From: Luteococcus sp038433155
Lineage (GTDB): Bacteria; Actinomycetota; Actinomycetes; Propionibacteriales; Propionibacteriaceae
Assembly (NCBI RefSeq): GCF_038433155.1
Contig: NZ_JBCDMW010000022.1
Location: 62,001-126,000 of the forward strand
Direction of reading: 5' to 3'
Length of the DNA: 64,000 bases
Position 1 is the stretch's first letter. Each line of letters starts with the position of its first letter. The notes below the pieces were generated by a model. That model was given only the letters and a program-made list of their open reading frames with translations, had not been told where the DNA came from and did no database searches. Positions 50,459-59,602 of the stretch are shown piece by piece. The translations under genes were made by a program, and so were the position numbers.

Positions 50459-50866
50459 TCACCAGACGTAGGCGAGCACTTCGCCGCCCACGGACTTCTC
50501 ATGTGCCTGGCTGTCGGTCAGCAGGCCCTGCGAGGTGGAGATGATGGCGATGCCCATCCCACCCAGCACCTTCGGCAGACCGGTCGACTTCGCGTAGACG
50601 CGCAGGCCCGGCTTGCTGATGCGACGAAGCCCGGCGATGGAACGCTTGCGGTCGTCGCCGTACTTGAGGGTGATCTTCAGGGTCTTGCCGACCTCGCCCT
50701 CGGCGGGCTCGGCAACCTCGAAGTCGGTGATGTAACCCTCCTGCTTGAGGATCTCGGCGATACCCACCTTGATCTTCGAATGCGGCATGGAGGTCGAGTC
50801 GTGGAACGCCTGGTTGGCGTTGCGCAGACGGGTCAGCATGTCTGCGATCGGATCAGTCATTGTCAT
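50459..50866 (-). CDS. rpsH: Ribosomal protein uS8
   Basis: 135 aa (133 from the next ATG). TDPIADMLTRLRNAN and the C-terminal STSQGLLTDSQAHEKSVGGEVLAYVW are S8 signatures. It follows a 190-bp gap with two hairpins after rpsN. Confidence 0.97.
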   Translation of the reverse strand: MTMTDPIADMLTRLRNANQAFHDSTSMPHSKIKVGIAEILKQEGYITDFEVAEPAEGEVGKTLKITLKYGDDRKRSIAGLRRISKPGLRVYAKSTGLPKVLGGMGIAIISTSQGLLTDSQAHEKSVGGEVLAYVW

Positions 50867-50971
50867 GGCTGTGTGCACTTCTTTCTCGCGACGGTTTCAG
50901 GCCCGGGTACACCCAGACATGACCTTTCGCGCTTTGTCCTGACCGGCGGCCAGGAAGCTTGGGGTGCCGAC

Positions 50972-51033
50972 GTCCACCACAGTGGTGGACGCCCGCATGG
51001 TGCGCCGACGGCGGGGTCTCCCCCGCCGTCGGC
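50972..51033 (-). promoter_or_regulatory. Two strong hairpins in the rpsN-rpsH gap
   Basis: GTCCACCAC (50972-50980) pairs with 50982-50990 around a single base, and GCCGACGGCGGGG (51004-51016) pairs perfectly with 51021-51033. Neither has a U-run. They may act as an attenuator, a processing site or an rRNA-mimic autoregulatory site (S8 represses its own operon in E. coli). Confidence 0.6.
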
Positions 51034-51056
51034 AGCGGCTCAGCGCAGGGGTGAGC

Positions 51057-51242
51057 TCACCAGGACGACTTGGTCACGCCGGGCAGCTCGCCCTTGTGAG
51101 CCATCTCGCGCAGGCACACGCGGCACAGACCGAACTTGCGGTAGACCGACTTCGGCCGGCCGCACTTCTGGCAGCGGGTGTAGGCGCGGACGCCGAACTT
51201 GGGGGTACGCGACTGCTTGACCTTCAGGGCTGTCTTGGCCAT
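51057..51242 (-). CDS. rpsN: Ribosomal protein uS14, zinc-binding form
   Basis: 61 aa, type Z: ligands in RCQKCGRP and LCRVCLRE. The zinc form is the usual one inside the actinobacterial spc operon. Confidence 0.98.
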   Translation of the reverse strand: MAKTALKVKQSRTPKFGVRAYTRCQKCGRPKSVYRKFGLCRVCLREMAHKGELPGVTKSSW

Positions 51243-51253
51243 GGTTCAGCGCC

Positions 51254-51895
51254 TCACTTCTTCTTCTTGTAGTACGCCGGGCCGCGACGCACCTTCTTGG
51301 CCTTGGGATCGTCGACCTCCTTGAAGGGGAAGCCGAGGTGCTTCAGCAGCGCCTTGCCCTCCTCATTGTTGGAGGCGGACGTCACGAAGGTGATGTCCAT
51401 GCCACGCAGGCGGTCGATCTTGTCCTGGTCGATCTCCAGGAACATGACCTGCTCGTTCAGACCGAAGGTGTAGTTGCCCAGGCCGTCGAACTGGTTGCCG
51501 TTGAGGCCGCGGAAGTCGCGGATTCGGGGCAGCGCCAGGGTCAGCAGCCGGTCGGCGAATTCCCACATCCGGTCGCCACGCAGCGTGACGTGGCAGCCGA
51601 TCGGCTGGCCCTCACGCAGCTTGAACTGGGCGATGGACTTGCGGGCCTTGGTCACCTGCGGCTTCTGGCCGGTGATGGCGGTCAGGTCCTTGATGGCGCC
51701 GTCCATCACCTTGGAGTCATTGGCGGCGTCACCCACACCCATGTTCACCACGATCTTGACCAGACCGGGGATCTGCATGGGGTTGGCGAAGTTGAACTCG
51801 CTCTGCAGCGCGGGGATGATCTCCTCGCGGTACTTCTTCTTCAGACGGGGCAGCTCGCGAGCAACATTCTTGTTCTCGGTGGCGGTCTCGGTCAT
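51254..51895 (-). CDS. rplE: Ribosomal protein uL5
   Basis: 213 aa. VNMGVGDAANDSKVMDGAI and the KARKSIAQFKLREGQPIGCHVTLRG region are L5 signatures; binds 5S rRNA. The N-terminus has an actinobacterial extension of about 20 residues. One-base overlap with rplX. Confidence 0.98.
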   Translation of the reverse strand: MTETATENKNVARELPRLKKKYREEIIPALQSEFNFANPMQIPGLVKIVVNMGVGDAANDSKVMDGAIKDLTAITGQKPQVTKARKSIAQFKLREGQPIGCHVTLRGDRMWEFADRLLTLALPRIRDFRGLNGNQFDGLGNYTFGLNEQVMFLEIDQDKIDRLRGMDITFVTSASNNEEGKALLKHLGFPFKEVDDPKAKKVRRGPAYYKKKK

Positions 51896-52266
51896 CAGAT
51901 CTCCTCCCCGGTCTTGCGGGCGATGCGCACGCTGCGCTGGGCGGCGTACTCGGAGCCGTCGGGGCGGCGCTTCATCACGTCGACGCGCTTGTGGGCGACG
52001 CGGGTCACCTGGGCATCCTTGCCGGAGCCGACGACCAGCTGGACATTGGAGGCGTGGATCGGAGCCTCGGAGGCGATGATGCCACCCTTGGTCTGCTGGC
52101 CCGCCTGGGTCTGCTGGTCACGCAGGTGACGCTTCATGATGTTGACACCCTCGACGGTGACGCGGTTGCGCTCGACGTCGACGGCGATGACCTCGCCCAC
52201 GGTGCCCTTGTCCTTGCCGGCGATGACCTTGACCCGGTCACCCTTCTTCACGTGCAGCGACTTCAT
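51895..52266 (-). CDS. rplX: Ribosomal protein uL24
   Basis: 123 aa. A KOW motif (KKGDRVKVIAGKDKGTVGEVI, near the N-terminus) and GGIIASEAPIHASNVQLV define L24, an assembly initiator of the 50S subunit. It lies 1 nt from rplN. Confidence 0.98.
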   Translation of the reverse strand: MKSLHVKKGDRVKVIAGKDKGTVGEVIAVDVERNRVTVEGVNIMKRHLRDQQTQAGQQTKGGIIASEAPIHASNVQLVVGSGKDAQVTRVAHKRVDVMKRRPDGSEYAAQRSVRIARKTGEEI

Positions 52267-52267
52267 G

Positions 52268-52636
52268 TCAGATCACCTCCGGGGCGAGCGAGACGATGCG
52301 CATGAACTTCTTCTCGCGCAGCTCGCGGGCCACCGGGCCGAAGATACGGGTGCCGCGGGGCTCCCCGTCGTTCTTCAGGATGACGGCCGCATTCTCGTCA
52401 AACTTGATGTAGGAGCCGTCGGCGCGACGGTTCTCCTTCACGGTGCGGACGATGACGGCCTTGACGACCTCGCCCTTCTTCACGTTGCCACCGGGGATGG
52501 CGTCCTTGACGCTGCACACGATGGTGTCGCCGAGACCGGCGTAACGGCGCTTGGATCCACCGAGAACACGGATGCACAAGAGTTCCTTGGCACCAGTGTT
52601 GTCGGCGACCTTCAGCCGCGACTCCTGCTGGATCAT
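52268..52636 (-). CDS. rplN: Ribosomal protein uL14
   Basis: 122 aa, highly conserved (MIQQESRLKVADNTGAKELL, GEPRGTRIFGPVARELR). GAGGAG precedes the ATG. First gene of the rplN-rplO block here, because the usual upstream rpsQ is separated by a 3.1 kb gene. A TTGACA (minus, 52802-52807) upstream may be its -35, but no matching -10 is obvious. Confidence 0.98.
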   Translation of the reverse strand: MIQQESRLKVADNTGAKELLCIRVLGGSKRRYAGLGDTIVCSVKDAIPGGNVKKGEVVKAVIVRTVKENRRADGSYIKFDENAAVILKNDGEPRGTRIFGPVARELREKKFMRIVSLAPEVI

Positions 52637-52821
52637 TTGTTCTCCTCTGCCCCACCGGTTCCCCTCACGGGGCCTTGAGAGGCTTGAATTTGTTACCCAC
52701 CTGGATTTGGCCAGCTGGGGTGGACAACCCCGGGCCCGAAGGCCCGCAGGCACTGGCCACGATCCGGGGGGCGCGCAGACGCGACCCGGCTCAGGCCAAC
52801 TTGTCAAGCATAAGGCAACGA

Positions 52822-52853
52822 CACCCCCCAGAGCCAATCGGCTCCGGGGGGTG
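52822..52853 (-). terminator. Terminator after the large secreted-protein gene
   Basis: CACCCCCC (52822-52829) pairs with GGGGGGTG (52846-52853), and GAGCC with GGCTC inside, with one mismatch. It lies about 30 nt after the gene's stop and before the rplN promoter region. Confidence 0.75.
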
Positions 52854-52881
52854 CGCTGCTGGTGAATCCTACCGCCTTGGC

Positions 52882-55800
52882 TCAGCCTTCCGGCACGGGC
52901 GCGGGCCCGGACCGGGTGGTCTGGATCTCGGCCGCCGTCATCCACTGCGAGCCATCCCAGATCGACTTGCCACGCAGCAGGACATAGCGGCCGGTGGCAT
53001 TCACCGGCACCTCCTGACGGGCCAGCTGGGCCTCGAAGACCCCACTCGCGGTGGGCGCGGGGGGCAGCTTGGCCGGGTCGATCGGCTGGTCGGAGACGTA
53101 GACCTCATAGTCCTTGACCCAGCCCTGGCCGGTGGCCATGTCCTGCCGGCCCTGGTAGCCCAGCCGACAGATGGGCTGACTGCTGCCCAGGTCCAGCTGG
53201 ATCCAGTGCGGCAGCTTCGGTGACGTGGTGGACCAGTCGGTGTGCCACTGGGTGTTCAGCTTTCCGTCGACGGCATTGGCCGCCTTGCCGTCCTCCTTGG
53301 CGGTCTCCTCGGAGCTGGCACCCAGCACGGTGGCCGGGATCCGCTCGGTGGAGCACGGTGTGCCGGTGAGCGTCCCGGTCAGTTGTCGGGTGAAGTCCTC
53401 ACCGGCCAGCGTCACGCTCAGCGGGGTGGGTCCGGAAGCGCGCAGGTTGCGGGCCGTCAGGGCGAAGGTGTGCGACTGGCCGGGCGCCAGATCCACGCTC
53501 TCGGAGGGCACGCTGACCTCCCAGTCCTTGGCCTGGGCGGCCTGGACCCGCACGCCGGTGAGCTTCTCGGTCAACGGATTGTTGACGGTGACGCTCAGCT
53601 GGGTGCTGCCGGTGTACTGAACGGGCTCCGACGGAGCCTTCAGCTCGGCCTGCACCATGGCCTTGCGCCAGTACAGGAGAGCGGCCTGTCCACCACCCAG
53701 CCGCAGGGTCACCTTGCCGTCGCGGATCGGCACCTGGCTGACCCGGCCGGTCTCGGGATCCACGCGCATCAGGTCACCGGCCTGCGGATCCACGTCCAGG
53801 CTGATCTCCTGGGCCGTCTGCCAGAACTGGCCGTCGTCGATCCGCGGGAAGTAGCTGGTGTTGGGCCGCTTGGCGTGACTGGTCAACCCGTTGACCACCA
53901 TGACCGCCCGCGGCGAAGTGGTTCCGAAACGCTGCCGCAGGAGCTTGGTGTCCAGACCGGGAAGTGGCTTGAAGTAGCCCAGCACCACGTCACCCGGCCG
54001 CCCCCGGTTCTGGGTGCCGACATTGCGGGCAGTCACGGACTTGATCCCATAATTGCCATTGGCAGCCTGGGAACGGGCGAAGCTGTCCATCCGCCAGGCG
54101 CTGGGAGTCCGGTTGGTCACGGGCATGACCGGTCCGCCGGACTGGCCGGGCTGCACCGCCACCCAGTCGCTGGTCATCGGGGTGAGGTAGTTCCCCAGGT
54201 TGCGGATCTGCCGGAAGAGTGCGGCGTACTCATGCCATTCGCGCAGCGGCTCTCCGTCGGGTCCCACCATGTTGGAACCGTCATAGCGGTTCAGGTCAAG
54301 CCGGAAGAGCCCGAACCACTTCGCCCCGGAGGCCAGGGAGAGGTTGGTCACGATGGCTCGCTGGGACTGGGAGTAGTCGGAGTCGAAGGCGTCCAGGTAC
54401 TGACCCCACAGAATGGGTTGTGACCCATCGCCGGTCAGGCCCTTGGCGGCGGCCTCCCGGTAGGCGGTCCACATGGTGGCACCCAGCAGGTGGTTCACGG
54501 TCTCGGCCGCCGTCGGGCCGTGGGAGCCGAAGGTCTTGCCACCACCCCAGTAGTAGTTGTCCCAGCTGAGGATGTCCGGCTTGGCCCGCTGCACATAGCT
54601 CTGGGCGTTGGTGGCCCAACTGGGCGCCGTGAACTGGTTGGAGTGAACCAGGGCCGTCGGGTACTGCTTCTTGGTGAACTCGAACCACTTGGCGAAAGCC
54701 GCCACCTCGGAATCGCTGTAGCCGCCCTCGTCGCCCAACTGCACCTCCACCAACCGGTCACGGTAGGGCTTCATCGACGGGTGCAGGAAGTCGGTTGGCT
54801 CCCCCGCGTCGGCCAGCTTGCTCCAGTTGTCGCCCCTGGGGGCCCGGGCGATTCCCCACTGGGCCTGGGGGTTGTTCTTCATGAACTCGGTGGCATTGTG
54901 CAGGCCGTCGGGATCCGGGCCGACGTCCAGGCCGTAGAAGATGGCGGCCGGCCGGGCCAGCGAGTCGTACTCGGCATTGTTGGGGGTCATCGCCGCCCGC
55001 TGGTCATTCGGGGTCCAGGTGGAGACGGTGATGTTGTTGCGAATGGCCAGCTCATTGGCCCGGTTGACCCCCAGTGAGCCGTCGGCTCGCCGCACCGGCT
55101 GCTGCCGGGTGAACGGCGCGCGCTTGGGTCGGGCCCCCTTCGGCAAACCCCAGACGCTCAACTCACGCACCCCGAAGGAGTCGATGACCTGCTGCCGCCC
55201 GGCGCCCAGGGTGAGCCGGACGTACTTGGCCTGGACGGCATTGTTCCAGTCCCAGTAGTAGCGCCCGGAGTTGGGATCCTGCGGGGCGATGTGGGAGTCC
55301 TGGCGCAGGGTGGCCTTCTCAGCAACCGTCTTCCAGTGGCGTCCATCCGTCGAGGTTTGGATGGTGAGGTAGTTCTGCGGCAGGTCATTGACCCACATCT
55401 TCTCGGTGGTGAGCTCCAGCCAGCCGGTGACCTTGCTGATCCACCGCTTCTCCGGCAGCGTCAGCACCACCTCGCTGACCCCTGCCTGCCCCGGCTTGCC
55501 CGCCTTGTTCTGCTCCGGGCGCCAGTAGCTCTCGCGCTTGCCGTCCACCGCCGCCGCGGCCGGGTGGTCCGGTGCCTGCAGGGCAGCAGTGGCCTTCACC
55601 CCCGGTATGACCGAGCGCCCCCGGAAGTCGGTGTTGCGACGCAGGATGCTGACCCGGTACTCGTCGCTGGCCCCCTGGTGGCTGACCACGATGGGCACCC
55701 GGTTGATCCCAAGGGCCACGGGCACCCGGCCACAACCATCGCCATCCACGGGCTGGCCGGCAATCGTGACCTCACCCCGGATCGCCTTGGGACAGATCAA

Positions 55801-56013
55801 CAGGGACTGCGTGCTGGCATAGGTGGCCACCGCATAGTCGTGCACCTCGGGCTGGAAAGGCCGGTGCAGCCCACCCACCTTGTCGATCACGATGTCGGCC
55901 AGGAGGGGAGACTCCCCTGCCCTGGCGGTGGTGTCCGACGTCGCCGCGCCGAGCGCGCCGGCCGCCAGGGCCAGGGCGACGGGCAGCGCGATGGCCCGTT
56001 TCGTATTCCGCAT
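52882..56013 (-). CDS. Large secreted multidomain carbohydrate-active protein with two F5/8 type C-like domains
   Basis: 1043 aa. Signal peptide (about 1-31), cadherin-like sandwich (about 35-120), first F5/8 type C/discoidin-like domain (about 125-290), and a probable (beta/alpha)-barrel (about 345-600) with the acidic GDEGGYS and DILSWDNYYWGGG motifs. A beta-rich region with LTSDWVAV and LLYWRK (about 600-800), a NEW3-like sandwich (about 800-885: VDLAPGQSHTFALTARNL) and a second F5/8 domain (about 890-1043) follow. It probably binds and cleaves extracellular glycans; no GH family is assignable by eye. It sits between rpsQ and rplN and has its own terminator. Confidence 0.75.
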   Translation of the reverse strand: MRNTKRAIALPVALALAAGALGAATSDTTARAGESPLLADIVIDKVGGLHRPFQPEVHDYAVATYASTQSLLICPKAIRGEVTIAGQPVDGDGCGRVPVALGINRVPIVVSHQGASDEYRVSILRRNTDFRGRSVIPGVKATAALQAPDHPAAAAVDGKRESYWRPEQNKAGKPGQAGVSEVVLTLPEKRWISKVTGWLELTTEKMWVNDLPQNYLTIQTSTDGRHWKTVAEKATLRQDSHIAPQDPNSGRYYWDWNNAVQAKYVRLTLGAGRQQVIDSFGVRELSVWGLPKGARPKRAPFTRQQPVRRADGSLGVNRANELAIRNNITVSTWTPNDQRAAMTPNNAEYDSLARPAAIFYGLDVGPDPDGLHNATEFMKNNPQAQWGIARAPRGDNWSKLADAGEPTDFLHPSMKPYRDRLVEVQLGDEGGYSDSEVAAFAKWFEFTKKQYPTALVHSNQFTAPSWATNAQSYVQRAKPDILSWDNYYWGGGKTFGSHGPTAAETVNHLLGATMWTAYREAAAKGLTGDGSQPILWGQYLDAFDSDYSQSQRAIVTNLSLASGAKWFGLFRLDLNRYDGSNMVGPDGEPLREWHEYAALFRQIRNLGNYLTPMTSDWVAVQPGQSGGPVMPVTNRTPSAWRMDSFARSQAANGNYGIKSVTARNVGTQNRGRPGDVVLGYFKPLPGLDTKLLRQRFGTTSPRAVMVVNGLTSHAKRPNTSYFPRIDDGQFWQTAQEISLDVDPQAGDLMRVDPETGRVSQVPIRDGKVTLRLGGGQAALLYWRKAMVQAELKAPSEPVQYTGSTQLSVTVNNPLTEKLTGVRVQAAQAKDWEVSVPSESVDLAPGQSHTFALTARNLRASGPTPLSVTLAGEDFTRQLTGTLTGTPCSTERIPATVLGASSEETAKEDGKAANAVDGKLNTQWHTDWSTTSPKLPHWIQLDLGSSQPICRLGYQGRQDMATGQGWVKDYEVYVSDQPIDPAKLPPAPTASGVFEAQLARQEVPVNATGRYVLLRGKSIWDGSQWMTAAEIQTTRSGPAPVPEG

Positions 56014-56159
56014 GGTTTCCACCTTCATGGGCGCTGGGCGGACCCCACTGTCCGCCGACTCCGTCGAACCTAACCGGCCGCCGCCCACCCGCGGAAGGAA
56101 ACGATCAGCACAATTGTCCACTTCATGCAATAATTCGCAATCCCTTTCAGACAATGAAA

Positions 56160-56189
56160 AAGGGGCCCGTCCGGATGGACGGGCCCCTT
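56160..56189 (-). terminator. Terminator of the S10 operon after rpsQ
   Basis: A perfect 13-bp stem (56160-56172 with 56177-56189), loop GGAT; on the minus strand it runs into TTTTTCATTG. It is an unambiguous Rho-independent terminator 19 nt after the rpsQ stop. Confidence 0.93.
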
Positions 56190-56207
56190 CTTGTGCTCAG
56201 TGACGGA

Positions 56208-56489
56208 TCACTTGGCCTTCTCGGTGATCTCGAGCAGGCGCCAACGCTTGGTGGCCGAGAGCGGACGAGTCTCCATCACCCGCACGCGGTCGCCAATGCC
56301 GGCCTCGTTGTTCTCATCGTGCGCCTTGAGGCGCTCGCTCTTGGTCATGACCTTGCCGTAGAGGGGATGCTTGACGCGGTCCTCCACGAGCACGGTGATG
56401 GTCTTGTCCATCTTGTCCGAGACGACGACGCCTTCACGCACCTTGCGGGAGTTGCGGGCCTCGGTCTCGACCTTGGTGTTCTCGCTCAT
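56208..56489 (-). CDS. rpsQ: Ribosomal protein uS17
   Basis: 93 aa. The OB-fold S17 core (GVVVSDKMDKTITVLVEDRVKHPLYGKV, ETRPLSATKRWRLLEI) is preceded by a short charged N-terminal tail. Last gene of the S10 operon in this genome. Confidence 0.98.
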   Translation of the reverse strand: MSENTKVETEARNSRKVREGVVVSDKMDKTITVLVEDRVKHPLYGKVMTKSERLKAHDENNEAGIGDRVRVMETRPLSATKRWRLLEITEKAK

Positions 56490-56491
56490 TG

Positions 56492-56722
56492 TCAGGCCTT
56501 CTTCTCAGGGTCGTCGACGATGCCCAGGTTGCGCTCCTGGAGCACGGTGTAGATCCGGGCGATGTCCTTGCGAACCTCGCGCAGACGTCCGTGGTTCTCC
56601 AGCTGGCCGGTGGCCGCCTGGAAGCGCAGCGTGAACAGCTCTTCCTTCAGCTCCAGGACCTTTGCATTGAGGTCGTCACGGCTGAGGCCGCGCAGATCGG
56701 CGGCGGTGGTGGTCTTCGCCAT
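56492..56722 (-). CDS. rpmC: Ribosomal protein uL29
   Basis: 76 aa, the helical-hairpin L29 (LRGLSRDDLNAKVLELKEELFTLRFQ). One-base overlap with the rplP stop; 2 nt to rpsQ. Confidence 0.97.
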   Translation of the reverse strand: MAKTTTAADLRGLSRDDLNAKVLELKEELFTLRFQAATGQLENHGRLREVRKDIARIYTVLQERNLGIVDDPEKKA

Positions 56723-57141
56723 CAGATTTCACCTGCTTCGCGCTTGATGAAGCGAGCCTTGAAGGGCAGCTTGTGGATTGCCAGGCGCATGGCCTCGCGA
56801 GCGGTCTCCTCATCAACGCCGGAGAGCTCGAAGAGCACGCGACCCGGCTTGATGTTGGCCACCCAGAACTCGGGCGAACCCTTGCCGGAACCCATGCGGG
56901 ACTCGGCAGGGTGCTTGGTCAGCGGACGGTCGGGGTAGACATTGATCCACACCTTGCCGCCTCGCTTGATGTGGCGGGTCATGGCGATACGAGCGGCCTC
57001 GATCTGACGGTTGGTCAGGTAGGAGGACTCGAGCGCCTGGATGCCGAACTCACCGAAGGCGAGCTTGGTGCCACCCTTGGCAGCACCGGTCCGCTTGGGG
57101 TGGTGCTGCTTGCGGTACTTCACACGACGAGGAATCAGCAT
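56722..57141 (-). CDS. rplP: Ribosomal protein uL16
   Basis: 139 aa. MLIPRRVKYRKQHHPKRTG and RMGSGKGSPEFWVANIKPG are L16 signatures. It is needed for late 50S assembly and tRNA accommodation. Confidence 0.98.
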   Translation of the reverse strand: MLIPRRVKYRKQHHPKRTGAAKGGTKLAFGEFGIQALESSYLTNRQIEAARIAMTRHIKRGGKVWINVYPDRPLTKHPAESRMGSGKGSPEFWVANIKPGRVLFELSGVDEETAREAMRLAIHKLPFKARFIKREAGEI

Positions 57142-57143
57142 GC

Positions 57144-57977
57144 TCAGGCTCCTGCGTTCTCGGTAGCCGGGGCCTGGGACTCAGCCTTGGGGGCCTCGGC
57201 GTTGTTGTCATTGCGCGCCTCCTCGGCGCGACGGCGGCCGCCACGCTCCGGACGGTCACCACGGCCACCGCGCTCGGGACGACGACCGCCGCGGCGGTTG
57301 GCGCCGGGAGCGGCGGCACGGGCGGCCTTCTGGGCGGCGCGCTCGGCGCGGGTGCCCGTGACATCGCCCTTGTAGATCCACACCTTCACGCCGATCCGGC
57401 CGAAGGTGGTGCGGGCCTCGTAGAAGCCGTAGTCGATGTCCGCACGCAGGGTGTGCAGCGGCACGCGGCCGTCGCGGTAACCCTCGGAGCGGCTCATCTC
57501 GGCGCCGCCGAGACGGCCGGAGCACTTGATCCGGATGCCCTGGGCACCGGAACGCATCGCGGTCTGCTGCGCCTTGCGCATCGCCCGACGGAAGGCCACG
57601 CGGGCCCCCAGCTGCTCGGCGACACCCTGGGCCACCAGCTGGGCATCGATCTCGGGGTTCTTGACCTCGAGGATGTTCAGCTGGATCTGCTTTCCGGTCA
57701 GCTTCTCCAGTGCACCGCGGACGCGCTCCGCCTCGGCACCATTGCGGCCGATGACGATGCCCGGACGGGCGGCGTACAGGAAGATGGTCACGCGCTCGGA
57801 ACGACGCTCGATCTCGATCGAGGAGATGCCGGCCCGCTCAAGGTTCTTGAGCAGGTACTGGCGGATCTTGACGTCTTCACCAACAAAAGCCGCGTACTGC
57901 TTCTCGGCGTACCAGCGGGTCTTGTGGTCGGTGGTGATGCCGAGGCGGAAGCCATGCGGGTTGATCTTCTGGCCCAT
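57144..57977 (-). CDS. rpsC: Ribosomal protein uS3 with Arg/Gly-rich C-terminal tail
   Basis: 277 aa. The KH domain (about 40-110, VIGRNGAEAERVRGAL) and the S3 C-terminal domain (SGRLGGAEMSRSEGYRDGRVPLHTL) end near 212. A tail of about 65 residues then alternates RRGGRRPERGGRG with an Ala/Glu-rich end. S3 guards the mRNA entry channel. Extended tails are common in actinobacteria. Confidence 0.97.
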   Translation of the reverse strand: MGQKINPHGFRLGITTDHKTRWYAEKQYAAFVGEDVKIRQYLLKNLERAGISSIEIERRSERVTIFLYAARPGIVIGRNGAEAERVRGALEKLTGKQIQLNILEVKNPEIDAQLVAQGVAEQLGARVAFRRAMRKAQQTAMRSGAQGIRIKCSGRLGGAEMSRSEGYRDGRVPLHTLRADIDYGFYEARTTFGRIGVKVWIYKGDVTGTRAERAAQKAARAAAPGANRRGGRRPERGGRGDRPERGGRRRAEEARNDNNAEAPKAESQAPATENAGA

Positions 57978-57979
57978 GC

Positions 57980-58402
57980 TCAGGCTCCCTTCTTGCTCTC
58001 AGTTGCGGTCTTGTTGGCGGTCGGCTCGACAACCACGGTGATGTGGCTGGCGCGCTTCAGGATGCGGCTGGCGGAACCCTTGGCCCGCGGACGGATGCGA
58101 CGCATGGTCACGCCCTCGTCCACGAAGATCTGCGAGATGTACAGGTCATCCGCACGCAGGTTCTCGGTGTTCTCCGCATTGGCGATGGCCGAGGCCACCA
58201 CCTTGTAGATCGGGTCGCTGGCGGCCTGGGGGGCGAACTTCAGCGCGACCAGGGCCTCGTTGACACCCATCCCACGCACCAGGTTCGCGACGCGACGCAC
58301 CTTCATCGGGCTCATCCGGACGTGACGCGCAATCGCGTACGAGCCAGGACGATCCCCGAGCAGGGCAGCGCGACGGCTGGGCCGGCTTTCATTGTTGCTC
58401 AT
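57980..58402 (-). CDS. rplV: Ribosomal protein uL22
   Basis: 140 aa. The core (ARHVRMSPMKVRRVANLVRGM, DEGVTMRRIRPRAKGSASRI) lines the exit tunnel. There is an extra N-terminal tail of about 20 residues. Confidence 0.98.
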   Translation of the reverse strand: MSNNESRPSRRAALLGDRPGSYAIARHVRMSPMKVRRVANLVRGMGVNEALVALKFAPQAASDPIYKVVASAIANAENTENLRADDLYISQIFVDEGVTMRRIRPRAKGSASRILKRASHITVVVEPTANKTATESKKGA

Positions 58403-58430
58403 TGTCTGATCAGTTCCTTGTCTCGCCCGC

Positions 58431-58712
58431 TCAGCGGCGGCGCGCCTTCTTGTCGTCCTTGACGTGACCCTTGAAGGTACGCGTCGGAGCGAACTCGCCC
58501 AGCTTGTGGCCGATCATGGACTCGGTCACGAAGACCGGGACATGCTTGCGACCGTCGTGCACGGCGATGGTGTGACCCAGCATGTCGGGCACCACCATCG
58601 AGCGGCGCGACCAGGTCTTGATGACGTTCTTGGTGCCCTTTTCGTTCTGAGCGTCCACCTTCTTGGACAGGTGCTCGTCGACGAAGGGACCCTTCTTCAA
58701 GCTACGTGGCAT
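58431..58712 (-). CDS. rpsS: Ribosomal protein uS19
   Basis: 93 aa. MPRSLKKGPFVDEHL and GHKLGEFAPTRTFKGH are universal. It lies in the head of the 30S subunit. Confidence 0.98.
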   Translation of the reverse strand: MPRSLKKGPFVDEHLSKKVDAQNEKGTKNVIKTWSRRSMVVPDMLGHTIAVHDGRKHVPVFVTESMIGHKLGEFAPTRTFKGHVKDDKKARRR

Positions 58713-58730
58713 TTTTCCTCAGGCTCCCAA

Positions 58731-59567
58731 TCAGCGCTTCTTGCCGGACTTGCGGCGACGAATGATGAGGCGGCTGCTCGCCTTGTTCTTGTCGCGGGTG
58801 CGACCCTCAGGCTTGCCCCAGGGCGACACCGGGTGACGACCACCCGAGGTACGGCCCTCGCCACCACCGTGCGGGTGGTCGATCGGGTTCATGACCACAC
58901 CACGCACGGTCGGGCGGACGCCCTTCCAGCGGCTGCGGCCAGCCTTGCCCCAGTTGATGTTGGACTGCTCGGCATTGCCGACAGCACCAACGGTGGCGCG
59001 GCAACGCACGTCCACCATGCGCATTTCGCCCGAGGGCATGCGCAGCGTGGCGTACTTGCCCTCGCGAGCGACCAGCTGGATCGCCGCGCCGGCCGAGCGG
59101 CCGAGCTTGGCGCCGCCGCCGGGACGCATCTCCACCGCGTGCACCGTGGTACCAACGGGGATGTTGCGCAGGGCCAGGTTGTTGCCGGGCTTGATGTCGG
59201 CACCCTCACCGGCGCTGACGGTCGCACCCTGGGTCAGGCCCTGGGGAGCGATGATGTAGCGCTTCTCACCATCGGCGTAGTGCAGCAGCGCAATCCGGGC
59301 GGTGCGGTTCGGGTCGTACTCGATGTGAGCGACCTTGGCCGGCACGCCGTCCTTGTCATAGCGCTTGAAGTCGATGATGCGGTAGGCCTGCTTGTGGCCA
59401 CCACCGATGTGACGGGTGGTGATCCGGCCGGAGTTGTTGCGGCCACCGGTCTTCGGCTTGGGGGCCAGCAGCGACTTCTCCGGCGTGGAACGAGTCAATT
59501 CGACGAAGTCGGCGACGCTCGAGCCGCGACGGCCCGGCGTAGTCGGCTTGTACTTACGGATACCCAT
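58731..59567 (-). CDS. rplB: Ribosomal protein uL2
   Basis: 278 aa. MGIRKYKPTTPGRRG and the C-terminal RPTVRGVVMNPIDHPHGGGEG are hallmarks of L2, which is essential for subunit joining and the peptidyltransferase centre. Confidence 0.98.
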   Translation of the reverse strand: MGIRKYKPTTPGRRGSSVADFVELTRSTPEKSLLAPKPKTGGRNNSGRITTRHIGGGHKQAYRIIDFKRYDKDGVPAKVAHIEYDPNRTARIALLHYADGEKRYIIAPQGLTQGATVSAGEGADIKPGNNLALRNIPVGTTVHAVEMRPGGGAKLGRSAGAAIQLVAREGKYATLRMPSGEMRMVDVRCRATVGAVGNAEQSNINWGKAGRSRWKGVRPTVRGVVMNPIDHPHGGGEGRTSGGRHPVSPWGKPEGRTRDKNKASSRLIIRRRKSGKKR

Positions 59568-59602
59568 GAGGTCTCAGATTCCTTGTCTCAGCGTCCGTCC
59601 GG

